A stretch of DNA of 64,000 nt, taken from assembly GCA_949358305.1 (NCBI GenBank), contig OX442317.1, forward strand, positions 6,452,186-6,516,185, read 5' to 3'. The stretch is from Strigamia acuminata. Taxonomy: Eukaryota > Arthropoda > Chilopoda > Geophilomorpha > Linotaeniidae. This document shows positions 54,111-64,000 of the stretch, piece by piece. The position numbers and the translations under genes are program-made. Each line of letters starts with the position of its first letter. Position 1 is the first letter of the stretch. The notes beneath the pieces are model-generated. The model was not told the DNA's origin and did not search any database. It saw only the letters and a list, made by a program, of their open reading frames with translations.

Positions 54111-56910
54111 TTTTGGGTCCTTTCTGCTATAGTCTAGACTGCACTGCTATTAGACATTTTCACTTGTTTTATGCGCAGTTTAGTTTCACTTTCTTCTGAA
54201 TATGTAATATAAGTAATATAAAAACCACAGTCTGATTTAATAAGATTCCTTCCCCCACAATTCAAGTGAAGAAGTTGTTGGAGCCAACTTTTCCTAAAAT
54301 GAAGTTCAAGCTTTTCGTTACATCTAATTCAGCAATAAATTGAAAATTCCTAGACAATACACTTATCTTAAAAGCTAATCTGTGGATTTTTATCCCTGAT
54401 AAGTTTGCTTAGTTCTCTTTTATTTTTATACAATTTTTTTTTTCAACTGTTATTGGCCTTTTCTCCAGTCTAAGAAACTCGCGAGAATCCGAGTAGTGGA
54501 GGGAAAAAGAGAGAGAGAAAAAAGAGCGACATAAAAGTGAAGGCAGAAATAAGCAATGTTTTTCCAAATGGGCAAATGTATCTGCTGAGAAGTTGACTTC
54601 ACTCTAATGCCTATTGCAAGCTCAAAAGCAATTGCATTTTTTCCCCCTTTTTCTTTAATATAGATTTCTTCTTCATCTAGGTCACTTGCAATACTGAACT
54701 TACAAAAAACATACATAAGCACAAGATAATACCAAAAACCATCAAGGTGTAGCGACCCATTCTTCAAAAAAACAACAACAACAACTTAGAAAACCATTTT
54801 TTAAATTTTGTAAATGTTAATGTGTAATCCAAAATGAAATGTCATAACTCACTTGGTGAATGCTTCCTTAAAACTTAAACCAATCTACTTTTTCTAACTT
54901 TAAATTAATAACCAACACTAAAAATGACAAATAACCTGCCACCTTTTAGCTAATCCCATTAAATAAACAACAAATAATGCTAGTGGAAAAGTCTAAGTGG
55001 AAATAATGATATGATAATTAATATTTTTTAATGACACACAATTTATACATGAAAGAAAACTTAAAAAATTTCATTGGTAATTATTCAATCTGAAAACGGA
55101 AGCAGAAAAAAAGACTTAAACTATTTTCTCCCTCTTTCTCAAACAACTTCAACTCGAATTGTCAACTTCTATTACAGCAATTACAGTCCTATTTGCATGT
55201 AATGGCTTCCAATGAGTTTCCTTATAGTGTTTTTTCCCACTCATACAACGAGTAGTTTGAATAACATAAAAATCTTCCTAGAATTGTTAAGAAATTTTAT
55301 TTTCCAAAAAAAAAAAAATTACATTTCTAAAAAAAAAATCTGTAATTATGTGTGAAAATAAACTTTTTACCAGATAAAATTAACTACACAGTTATGCATA
55401 ATTAGTTTTAATCACATAATTTTTTCCCCCTTCAGGATAACACTGATTTTTTTCTTCTTTCTTTTATCCACTTTCCAGATAATAAAATCGTATATCTTTG
55501 TTAATTCTAACACACTGCAAGTCTCGAAAATAAAGGCAATCAATCGTTCAAATAATGCAAGAGAGTCGCCTCTTGCAAATCCACTTGTTCAATTGTTCGT
55601 ATCGTAGACAAATTAGTCGCAACTTGAATGAATGCAAAGTTTCTCGACACACGTTTGTTGGTTGCAAAAATTACACTGATTTTATTCTCAATACAGAAAA
55701 TGAAATCACAAAAAGGGATGTGATAAAGATTAAAAGTTCATCAAATCGAATGTGGGTCAAAAATACAATAAGTAGGTCAGATTTCTTAAATTCCAATCAA
55801 AAAGTCAAACACTAAAGCAAACAATCAATTATTAATTAAATTCGAACAATTATTTAAAAGACTATAACAAATTCCGCAAATTAATAAACCCAATATTATT
55901 TAAAAACGCTTTCAAATTCTCAATTTTCACAATCTTGACAAAAAATTTAATTCGAGTGACTCGAATAACCTAAAAAATCTTTAGCTTACATTTTTCTTTC
56001 TTTCCTTTAATCAACATCCTTGGTCCCGAAAGACCAAGGCGTTGTTTATCACTGGTATATTCCTGCTGAAATATCACGGCTTTTTTTCTCGTCTGCTTCA
56101 TCCTGATTAGTATCCTTCTGTTTTATTTATTTATTTCTTCCAGCCCACTATAACTTGAAACCACCACCAATCAATAAATTACAACTGTAAAGTATTTCAT
56201 ATTAGTAAATCGAAATCAACTAAATTTAAACCTACAATTTATTATATGGCAATTTACTGTCCATAAATCCTTTCCTCCACATCATTTAACACCATTAGAT
56301 CAAATCTGTTCAGCTCAATACATGAAGTACCTCGATCTTGTGCAATAAAATAAAAATAAAGAAAATGTATGGCTTGATTGAACAATCTAGATACGTAAAC
56401 CGATGCAAATTTCACGTTTGCCACAGTTTGACCCCATGACAACCTCGAGTGATTCTCACATCCTTCTTATGTCCACAGCAAATGTGTCTACAGACAATTG
56501 GCCCGTGACAGACACCGTGCCACAAACAATGACAGCAGCTTGGCCCCGGATGTGGTCACCATGGTTGACAGAGTCTGTATCTTGTCACCAGGTGGCGCGA
56601 CTTTTCCGGGTCCTCAGGGAGTAGCCGATAGGCATTCGCCATCCCACCAACTTGGCGTGATGCCAGTGACCTCACGTCAATATTCTTTCTCGACTTAAAC
56701 TTGTAGACACTTTATGACGATCATGCAGTCGCTCATCGATATAGCGACAAATTACGCCAATAGATGGCGCTGACGACCAAAAGCGGCAAATTCGAATAGA
56801 ATTTGTCACTTGACGTAAAACCACATAAAATACAACTTTTATGTGATTTTAAGGCAGAAAATCAACGTTATCTTATGTTTATGGCAATAAATATAGATAT
56901 TAGGTTGTTT
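54111..56910. other. Non-coding region, GC-richer island 56400-56700
   Basis: Mostly AT-rich. 56400-56700 is noticeably GC-rich and open for 73 codons on the plus strand (56403-56624). It lacks a recognisable domain. The flank of Gypsy-3 ends at 56910. Confidence 0.4.
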
Positions 56911-58422
56911 TGTGGTAACTCTGCAAAGTTACCCCAAAACTAGGCCTAGGGGATTAAATCTCCCCCTCGCACCTGCTCCAAGCGTGGACCCCCGCGGATC
57001 AAGTTGAAAGACTTAATCCAAAAGTGTTCCTCGCTATCCAGTTCCTGTCCCGACCTAGCAGAGAGCTATGGTCTGTCTAGCTGACCACCTGGACTGAAAA
57101 TGTGTCCTGAGTATCCCATCACCTGGACCAGTGATTGGGGGGATTTGCAGGACCATTGCTCTCATTGGAGCAATGGCCAAGCTATTGTTTTCCCCGAGTA
57201 TATACTTCCTCGCAACAGGAAGTAGCTCGCTCTTGACCAGATATTTGACTATATGTTTTCTTGAGCCCTTTCTACTACTCCGGTTGTCATGTTGATTGCG
57301 CAGACACTTGCTTGTCTGTTGATTGCGCAGTCAATGCCCCTTATACTGCGGGCCTATGACAACCTACATACGGCGTACACTTGACGTGGAGATGGGTGAT
57401 ATGATGCCTCCATGTCCGGGTGCCCGATGACGGCTGTGTGGCCGTGAGGAGATCAGGTCGCGACGATGAGTAGTAAGAATCCCGTCGGGCCGGATGTAAT
57501 TCAACAAGTGTTCCACAAGGCCTGCCAGTTACAGTAAACCACGGCTGCCGAACAGCGTGTCGAAAATGTAACATTAGGGTTGAAATAACTAAACTCGGAA
57601 AAGTTTAGTTAGATTAAATCCCCAGCTAGTTTATGTCACAACTCAACATTGTGCATAAACACGGATACTTCTTCCAGAACTGTATAAAACTGAAGACTAG
57701 CTACATTAGCATTTACTTGCCAGTAAATGTGTAGCTAAATTGCCAACTTTATGTAAGCAGAATTATTACGAGTATTTACTGAATAAGTAATACTCTAATA
57801 AATACATCCATTACACGGAACCAGAAGTTATGATTGTAAACTCGCAACAGTTTACTCTCGTATGAAGAACCATTTGACGTATCACACCAATCATAAATGT
57901 CTTAAAACATTTATAAGAGGTCAATTGGTAAATGGCTCTCACAAGCCATTTAAACCAATAACCGCCCCAAGTTTGTGGCGATGCAGATACCGTCAACCGG
58001 ACGTCCTCGGATACTAACCTTTTCATTACAGATTTGAACCAGACCCCGATGTACGACTAGGACCAAATAATCAACCGATTCAGACGACATCTTACTGACC
58101 CGATGAAGCCGACTTGATATTATCATAGCGCCGGTTAGGCGACTGTATGTATAGTTTATCTACCCATTTATACGGCCAATTGTCGGCATAGTCAATGTAT
58201 AACTGTAGTTTATGCAAATTGATTAATATAATCACTTCACGGTGATTATATTTATATATCAATAAATATGTTATGTCTTGATAACCGCATGTGTCATTAT
58301 TTTACCCAGTTCACACTTTAGGTTTGTTAACTTATCTCTCAACTACTAGAATTGATAGACTTGCTTGTTATGCCAAAATACACATTTTGAGCGGATAGCG
58401 TCATCGAAAGGTCATCGTCACA
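56911..58422 (+). repeat. Gypsy-3 5' LTR (ends inferred)
   Basis: The right end, GTCACA followed by CG and the primer site, is firm. The left end is put at TGTGGTAACTCTGC because it resembles the Gypsy-2 LTR start. That would give 1512 bp, long but possible. An AATAAA at about 58261, after a TATATTTATATA tract, could be the polyadenylation signal. The other LTR is needed to confirm the left border. Confidence 0.6.
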
Positions 58423-58424
58423 CG

Positions 58425-58442
58425 TGGAGGTCCCACCGAGAT
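58425..58442 (+). other. Gypsy-3 primer-binding site, tRNA-Gln
   Basis: TGGAGGTCCCACCGAGAT is a full 18-nt complement to the 3' end of metazoan tRNA-Gln (ATCTCGGTGGGACCT plus CCA) as I remember it. It starts 2 nt after the LTR. Confidence 0.8.
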
Positions 58443-58489
58443 AGGTTGCAAGCTAAAAGTGAACTCAGGTAAAATTTTGAATTTTGACA

Positions 58490-58860
58490 TTTTTGTTGTA
58501 ATTTTTCTTTACCAAGAAAATTATGGCTGAGTTGTATTTTTTCTAACCAGAAAATTATGACTAAATGTCCGTGTTGTAAATTTTCTTAAAAAAGAAATTT
58601 ATAACCGTTTTGTTCGTGTTGTGATTTTCTTTAACGAGAAAGTTACGATTTTTGATTTGTTTGTTGTATTTTCTCTCGAAAAAGAAAAATATAATTACAA
58701 ATTTCACAGTGTTGTTAATATTTTAATCGAAATATTATTTGAACACTGTCTCCCGAGTCTAGTTGCATTTTTCTCACAAGAATGTGTAACAAGTAGACTA
58801 CCGTACGTTATTTATTATTTCGCGAAAAATATAAATAAATGTGCCAGACGTTTGTTGGAT
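58490..58860 (+). repeat. Degenerate stem-loop repeat array in the Gypsy-3 leader
   Basis: Six to eight imperfect copies, spaced about 35-50 nt. The pattern is GTTGT, then a T-rich TTTTCTTT arm, a short loop (ACCA, AACC, AACG, CTCG), then AGAAAATTA. Clear copies start near 58501, 58536, 58578, 58623 and 58668, with weaker ones near 58718, 58765 and 58810. Each unit can fold into a small hairpin. Its place between primer site and gag is where packaging or translation signals of LTR elements usually lie. Confidence 0.6.
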
Positions 58861-59892
58861 CATTTCTTTTGAATAAAAAGTTTTGATTCTCGACAAACAA
58901 ACAGAAGTTTCTACAACTAGAAGAATTTACGATGCTGTCCATTGTTTAAGTTATTTCTAATCAAAATGCTTGAACTTTAACTTTTTGTACGAAAAGTTAA
59001 CGACACTTGGATGGTAGTCTGAAGAGGTCATATTTTCTCACCAAAAATGTGACTAATGGTAGTATTTTGTGATTAATTCCCGAAAAAGAAATAAAAACAA
59101 TTTTCTCTTTACCAAGAGACTGGAGATTGTCAAGCAGCTGTGGAGAATGGGCGATTTTGACTTGTCTTAAAAAACAGGTTAATCTTGCTGACAAGAATGG
59201 CAAAGTTCAAATTCTCGAAAAAGAATTTGGACCAAAACTCAGTGGGTGGCATATCCAGAAAAGGAAATGCACTGTTGGGTGATGAATGAGTGACACACGT
59301 CAAATGTGTCATTTTTTCATTCGCCCAATCCCACTGAACGGATTAACCCCCCAAAATTCATTTTTTGGGAAGTGTGAAGACCACTTGCCTTCTTGCATCC
59401 ACACTGACTGGACGTCTCTTGACCACCATTTTGGACCGTGACCACCTTGTTCGTTTGGACCATTTTGCATCCGAAAAAGCCGTAAAGTTAAGTGTAATTT
59501 TGTTAAAACATTGTAGTTTAAAGCGCACCTTCCTAAGCGCTAGTTTAGTATAAAAAGTGTATTTCATTTTTGTAGTTTAAGTGTGTTTGCCCACACCAAG
59601 TTTAAAGAATCAGTTGTACTATTCTTTCTCTAGTTTTACTTTAGGCGTGACTGTTTCTCCGCGCTAGTGTTGTATTAAAATCCTTAGTACTCCAATCTAT
59701 TTTTTGGGCGTTATTTTCTTGTTGTTTTTCGTGTACCCCACAGTACACGTTTTAACACCGAACCTATCGCCAATTTTTGTTGTTGTTCGATTTTGTCGGT
59801 TACGTACTAAACGGTACGTAATCTCACACCGAATCTATCGCCAATTTTTCAACTTTTCACTTTGTGTTTTCATATTTTTGAACAAAAATATC

Positions 59893-62184
59893 ATGACACA
59901 TCATCGTAATTTATTCGATACCCTGAATCAAACGAGAGATCAGGAGGACGAGAATCAATCGCGGAACCAGCTTACTCCTATAACGGAAGAAAGCACGCAG
60001 TACGACGCCGACGAGGATTTGCGGGCGTATTGTCGCCACTTCAATTTAGATGTACGTTTCTTCGGTTCGCTGACCGAAGCCAAACAGTATATGGCTCGCA
60101 ATCAACAGCCGGGAGGTTCGTCCGACCGTTCCGGCCGATCAGCGGACGAGTTGGAACTGAACCGCGGAGGTATCAACGGAGGGCCGCCGGCAACTTACGA
60201 GAAGTCGCGTGACCCGCCACCCGCTCCGCCTCCATCACGAGTCGCTAACCCTACTTCTCCAAGTAAGGAACAAACGACAGAACCACGGGCATCGACTCCA
60301 AAGTCAGATGAACTGTTACTGGTTGAACGTACGGACAACGTACAACGACCATCTGTAGTGGACAAAGTCGCGAGCGAGTCGCAGGCCATCGTCCCTGAAC
60401 GGCGTAACCAACAGCCTATTCCTGCACTCCCGCTAGTGTTGGAACAGGAAATTCCGCCGAGGAGAGTTGCTTATCCACCTAAGCATCCCTCCGAAGCCAT
60501 ACGACGCTTCCAACAAGAAATTAGGGATCAAGCCTCAACGTTGAAGACCCCTGTTGATTACGGGGCGCAGCAGGAATTTCCGACTAGAAAATTTCCGGCC
60601 GATCCGATCGAACGCTTCCAACAACGAGTTCGCGACGAAGTACGAGATTTGGACCCAAATCCAATTCAACCTCATACACATTTCGAGTCACCGCGAAGAA
60701 GGCCGAACTTACCTGCCTTACGTCGGGAGAAGTCGCCATCGCCAATTATTCCCCGTGCTCAAATAGGGTATGAGGAATTTCGGCCAAATTACGAAGATTA
60801 TCGGACGAATCACGGTTATAACTCCCCCAGCCAGGGGAGATTCCGTCATTCCTCGCCACCACGACCAGATGAGTTTCAACGCTCATATTCGCCACCTCCT
60901 GCAAGGGGGAGCCGAAGAAATGAGCCCCGTCCACCCCAGCCAGGGGGACAAGGGGGACAAGGAGGGCAAGGGGGACATCACACCGATAATCCCAACTTGC
61001 TTCCTCCCAGTTATTTTCAACGTTCATATTCTCCACCGCCACGGAGGGGAAACAGCGCGAGTAGCACTGCCCCCACCCTGTCGCAAGACGATATGAACTT
61101 ACTAGTTCAGAGATTGTCGGGAAATGTGCGAAATACCCAATCGCAACCGCAATCAAATAGGAAATTCATCTGTAAAGGAATAGAAATCCCAGCTTTTGAA
61201 GGAAAGCAGGAAGACGTGTCAAGATTTTTGGAAGTTGTGAAATCAGTTTCAATGTTACGAGAAATAACATTAGACAACATGGTACATGAAATCATTCCAG
61301 GTTATTTGCTGGGCCATGCGCAAACATGGTTCAGGCAAGAGAAACGACGTTTCACAAGTTGGGAAATTTTCGAGGACGCTTTTCTAAGACGTTTCGATCT
61401 CGTCCCGCTTACGCGAGCAAGACGACTAAAAAACGTAATCCAGAGAGCTGACGAAAGCTTATATGATTTTCTGTTGCGTTTTTCCAAAGCGCAAGGGAAA
61501 ATCGCACCCGGAAGCAGAGAAGGCATAGACCACCTGTTCGATAATGTAACTGATGAAAGCTTTATGTTATTAATGAACAAGGACCTGTACGGTGAAAGTA
61601 CAGTCGAAGAAATCATTTATTTCGTGGGAAAACATCGCTGTATGTTTGAAAACAAAAAGCAACATTCTGCGCGTCTCGAGTTTGACAACAGCGAATTCCC
61701 AGCATCCAATGCCTCGACAAAGGCAAAAGATAACAAATTCGCATCTAAACCATCACTCAAGAGTTCCACTGTCGGTTATGAACAAAATACCCAAGTGGAA
61801 AGTGACATTGAAGTTGAAAGTGGAGACGAAGAATCGATGGAGACCATCTATATTAACCACATGGAGACCAAGTCCGGGAAGTGTTTTTACTGTCATGAAA
61901 CAGGGCACTTCAAACGGGAATGCCCGAAATGGCTGAATAAAAATAAAGCAGATTCCGCAAATAAACGTCCGGCGAGCTCACAAGCTACTCCCGATGATGT
62001 AAAACGGCCTAGACCTAACTGGGTTACGACCGAACTTCTGGACAAGAAACTAGGCGATTTACAATCAACATTGCAGTCGTCTCTTCAAAAGTCTCTTCAC
62101 AGCTCAGTTACCGATCTACTTACAAAATTCTTGAAAGCTCCTACAAGCTCGATAGAAAAAGCAGATGAGTCAAAAAACTGCTAG
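59893..62184 (+). CDS. gag: Gypsy-3 gag, 763 aa
   Basis: Structural protein. I chose the ATG at 59893; the frame is open further upstream, but that part starts without ATG and reads like leader. The N-terminal half is Pro/Arg/Gln-rich and probably disordered, with a duplicated RSYSPPP motif followed by Arg and a GGQGGQ repeat (about 350-362). About 424-582 is a capsid-like region (IPAFEGKQEDVSRFLEVVKS, WFRQEKRRFTSWEIFEDAFL, RRFDL). One CCHC knuckle, CFYCHETGHFKREC, lies near 663-676. A TLQSSLQKSLHSS helical stretch follows at the C-terminus. It ends in TAG two codons after the slippery site. Its sequence is not close to Gypsy-2 gag outside the usual capsid and zinc pattern. Confidence 0.92.
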   Translation: MTHHRNLFDTLNQTRDQEDENQSRNQLTPITEESTQYDADEDLRAYCRHFNLDVRFFGSLTEAKQYMARNQQPGGSSDRSGRSADELELNRGGINGGPPATYEKSRDPPPAPPPSRVANPTSPSKEQTTEPRASTPKSDELLLVERTDNVQRPSVVDKVASESQAIVPERRNQQPIPALPLVLEQEIPPRRVAYPPKHPSEAIRRFQQEIRDQASTLKTPVDYGAQQEFPTRKFPADPIERFQQRVRDEVRDLDPNPIQPHTHFESPRRRPNLPALRREKSPSPIIPRAQIGYEEFRPNYEDYRTNHGYNSPSQGRFRHSSPPRPDEFQRSYSPPPARGSRRNEPRPPQPGGQGGQGGQGGHHTDNPNLLPPSYFQRSYSPPPRRGNSASSTAPTLSQDDMNLLVQRLSGNVRNTQSQPQSNRKFICKGIEIPAFEGKQEDVSRFLEVVKSVSMLREITLDNMVHEIIPGYLLGHAQTWFRQEKRRFTSWEIFEDAFLRRFDLVPLTRARRLKNVIQRADESLYDFLLRFSKAQGKIAPGSREGIDHLFDNVTDESFMLLMNKDLYGESTVEEIIYFVGKHRCMFENKKQHSARLEFDNSEFPASNASTKAKDNKFASKPSLKSSTVGYEQNTQVESDIEVESGDEESMETIYINHMETKSGKCFYCHETGHFKRECPKWLNKNKADSANKRPASSQATPDDVKRPRPNWVTTELLDKKLGDLQSTLQSSLQKSLHSSVTDLLTKFLKAPTSSIEKADESKNC
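62172..62178 (+). promoter_or_regulatory. -1 ribosomal frameshift site, Gypsy-3 gag-pol
   Basis: A AAA AAC in the gag frame, followed by TGC TAG. The pol frame is open from the last base of the heptamer. The arrangement is the same as in Gypsy-2 (heptamer, one codon, TAG). Confidence 0.8.
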
Positions 62185-64000
62185 AGGGGGTTGAACCAAC
62201 CATTCCAGCCCCCATTAAAACAGATCCTTTTGATTTCTCGGAGTTTTCAGATGATTTATTCGAATTATCTGGAGAATATCTGAAAACCCCGCCAGTTGAA
62301 CTGGCGACCAATTTAAATAAGGAACTATTCAAGTGGGACGACTTGAACCTTGATTTAATTCCCACAGCAGAGCACGCCAACAGTAACACTGGCGGCGTGA
62401 TGGAAGGATTCGACGCAATGACGAAACAATTGGAGGGACTCAGCATCTTCAACCACGGTGGAAAGTGGAATGTGAAGAAATTCAGTAACCTCCGACGTTT
62501 AGACCAACGCGGAGTTACGGCATTCGTGAAAACTCTGACCGCCCGACATTCTGACGATCCTCGGATGAGAGTTCAGATTGGAGGTCTGAAATTCAATGCA
62601 TTAATGGACTCTGGTGCAACCCAGTGCTTCATTGGAATCCAACTTCTATCTCAAACTAATGCAGAACCCGATTATATCCAAGAATGTCCTCGGGGAATGC
62701 GAGTTTGTGCAGTAGGAATTAGTCACGTGCCGCTTGGACAAATTACACTTTGTGTCAAGTGGGCAGGCGGACTAAAATATACGCCAATCAACTTTATTAT
62801 CCTGAAACATGGAGTGTGTGACCTTATCATTGGCCACAATTTCATGCGACGCGCCGGAATCGACTTAAGAGCGAAAAGAGGATCATTCACATGCGATTCC
62901 ATGCCTGGATGGTCGGCTCCCTATGAAACTAGAGAGTCTGACTGTGAATTGGCACGTATCCGTACACTCGATGCTAATGGCGCCGAGACTCACACGCCTG
63001 CTGATTGGGCTGAAAAGCTTGTCGCAGACTGTGATAGTACGGACGAACGTAAGGACCAACTAAAAGCTGTCATTTTAGCAATAAAAGACGTTTTTAGGGA
63101 CAAGGTAGGTTGCACCAACCTTGCCAAGCATAAAATCACTTTGAAAAAAGATGCTAAATGGCGAGTCCAACCTTACAGAATGTACAACCCGGCCAAGAAG
63201 GCCATAATGACGGAATTAGTCGAGGAGTTGGAGGCCGATGGTTTAATCGAGCCTGCAACTGGCCCGTACATCAGCCATCCCGTGATTGTAGCTAAGCCCA
63301 ATGGCAAATATCGACTCTGCATCGATTATCGTTGGCTTAATGCAATTACGGAACTCGACACAATACAAATGCCTAGTATCGACCTGTTGATCCACAGTAC
63401 GAATAAGGCCAAGTATTTCACATCATTAGATCTAACACAGGGATATCATCAAATGGAGATGCAAGAGGAGGATCGTTGTAAAACTGCCTTCTACACACCA
63501 AAGGGAAACTATCAATTTAAAAGGATGCCCTTTGGTCTTTGCAATGCTCCTTGTTCTTTCCAGAACTTGATGAGCCGAGTGATGGGTGACTCGCTGCATA
63601 AGCATGTCCTCGTCTATTTAGATGATCTGATCATCTTCTCCCACTCCTGGAAAGAACACTTGGACCACATAAAGGACGTGTTAGAAAAGCTCCACAAAGC
63701 TAATTTAACAATCAACAAAGCCAAATCAAAATTTGGAAGAACTTCACTAAAGTTCTTGGGTCATTATATCACACCGGAAGGTTTGAATGCTGACCCCGAC
63801 AAAATCAAGTCAGTCAAGGAATTCCCCGAACCCACCTGTTCAAAGGATATACAGAGGTTTCATGGTCTGTCCAATTTCTTTAGGAAGTTTATTCCTAATC
63901 ATGCGGATATCGCTAGACCACTCACCTCAATCATGCATAAAAATGCTGCTTTTGTGTGGGGCAAGGAACAGAAAGAGGCATTTGCAAAAATCAAAGAGAT
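62178..64000 (+). CDS. pol: Gypsy-3 pol, partial (protease and RT)
   Basis: Open from the frameshift site to the window edge (about 607 codons, no stop). An acidic linker is followed by aspartic protease with DSGA at about 144-147 and a later LIIGHNFM. Reverse transcriptase follows with CIDYRWLN, TSLDLTQGYHQ, MPFGLCNAP and YLDD at about 480-483, then the thumb/connection (FLGHYITPEG, GLSNFFRKFI). RNase H and integrase should follow beyond the window. It is made only as a gag-pol fusion through -1 slippage. Confidence 0.93.
   Translation, partial: MLEGVEPTIPAPIKTDPFDFSEFSDDLFELSGEYLKTPPVELATNLNKELFKWDDLNLDLIPTAEHANSNTGGVMEGFDAMTKQLEGLSIFNHGGKWNVKKFSNLRRLDQRGVTAFVKTLTARHSDDPRMRVQIGGLKFNALMDSGATQCFIGIQLLSQTNAEPDYIQECPRGMRVCAVGISHVPLGQITLCVKWAGGLKYTPINFIILKHGVCDLIIGHNFMRRAGIDLRAKRGSFTCDSMPGWSAPYETRESDCELARIRTLDANGAETHTPADWAEKLVADCDSTDERKDQLKAVILAIKDVFRDKVGCTNLAKHKITLKKDAKWRVQPYRMYNPAKKAIMTELVEELEADGLIEPATGPYISHPVIVAKPNGKYRLCIDYRWLNAITELDTIQMPSIDLLIHSTNKAKYFTSLDLTQGYHQMEMQEEDRCKTAFYTPKGNYQFKRMPFGLCNAPCSFQNLMSRVMGDSLHKHVLVYLDDLIIFSHSWKEHLDHIKDVLEKLHKANLTINKAKSKFGRTSLKFLGHYITPEGLNADPDKIKSVKEFPEPTCSKDIQRFHGLSNFFRKFIPNHADIARPLTSIMHKNAAFVWGKEQKEAFAKIKE

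Larger units (their letters stand above)
56911..64000 (+). mobile_element. Ty3/gypsy retrotransposon Gypsy-3, 5' part
   Basis: Runs off the right edge. Order: LTR, primer site for tRNA-Gln, a leader of about 1.45 kb, gag, -1 frameshift, pol through protease and most of RT. It shares with Gypsy-2 the LTR start TGTGGT, the CG spacer between LTR and primer site, and the same slippery heptamer, so the two are probably related lineages. The proteins are clearly different. No break is seen in the visible part. The 3' LTR and target duplication are outside the window. Confidence 0.9.

Noticed and set aside
54450-54767. 105-codon minus-strand frame
   Set aside because: Falls in AT-rich DNA with a GA-rich microsatellite-like stretch; hydrophobic segments arise from T-rich codons.
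59704-59892. N-terminal extension of Gypsy-3 gag by 63 codons
   Set aside because: The frame is open but has no ATG before 59893 and reads like the T-rich leader; a duplicated leader motif (CTATCGCCAATTTTT) crosses it.
1-64000. CRISPR arrays, bacterial operons, toxin-antitoxin pairs
   Set aside because: No regularly spaced direct repeats and no prokaryotic gene layout; introns, LTR elements and MITEs show this is animal nuclear DNA.

Overview
This is an AT-rich animal (eukaryotic) window, probably from an arthropod. The evidence is TE-dense intergenic DNA, very short spliceosomal introns, DNA transposons with TA target duplications, BEL/Pao and Ty3/gypsy retrotransposons, and primer-binding sites that match metazoan tRNA-Phe, tRNA-Pro and tRNA-Gln as I remember them. 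The species cannot be read from the sequence. I see no bacterial genes, no rRNA, no convincing tRNA and no CRISPR array.

Layout. 1-11.1 kb is mostly non-coding. It carries a Tc1/mariner remnant (1029-1554), a possible copia-like LTR end (about 2936-3041), a fragment of a TA-inserting pogo-like family (from 4031), and two MITE-like inverted-repeat elements (6714-7212 and 8788-9164). 11.1-28.1 kb is a three-level nest. A roughly 470-bp pogo-like DNA element (ends at 11111 and 28068, TA on both sides) is split by a BEL/Pao retrotransposon (11558-28038, minus strand, 338-bp LTRs, TSD ATTGC). The BEL element is itself split by a complete Ty3/gypsy element, called Gypsy-2 here (13384-25771, minus strand, 984-bp LTRs, TSD AATG). 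Both LTR pairs look identical by eye, so both insertions are young.

Gypsy-2 has intact gag and pol joined by a canonical -1 frameshift site. Downstream of pol it has a third gene of about 818 codons whose frame only becomes continuous if two introns (66 and 271 nt) are removed. That protein has no obvious membrane segment, is much more GC-rich than pol, and matches no family I recognise. It is the most interesting object in the window. The BEL element lacks most of its RT/RNase H and its integrase core through in-frame deletions, and also has an in-frame stop, so it can only have moved with help from a relative.

28.1-56.9 kb is long non-coding DNA with dispersed MITEs, including one MITE inserted in another with a clear empty-site comparison. 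It also has two hints of host genes on the minus strand: a signal-peptide exon with a strong splice donor (48647-48707) and an open, GC-richer possible last exon (29583-29826). 56.9-64 kb is the 5' part of another gypsy element (Gypsy-3, plus strand): LTR, tRNA-Gln primer site, a long leader with a degenerate stem-loop repeat array, gag, the same frameshift heptamer, and protease-RT running off the window.
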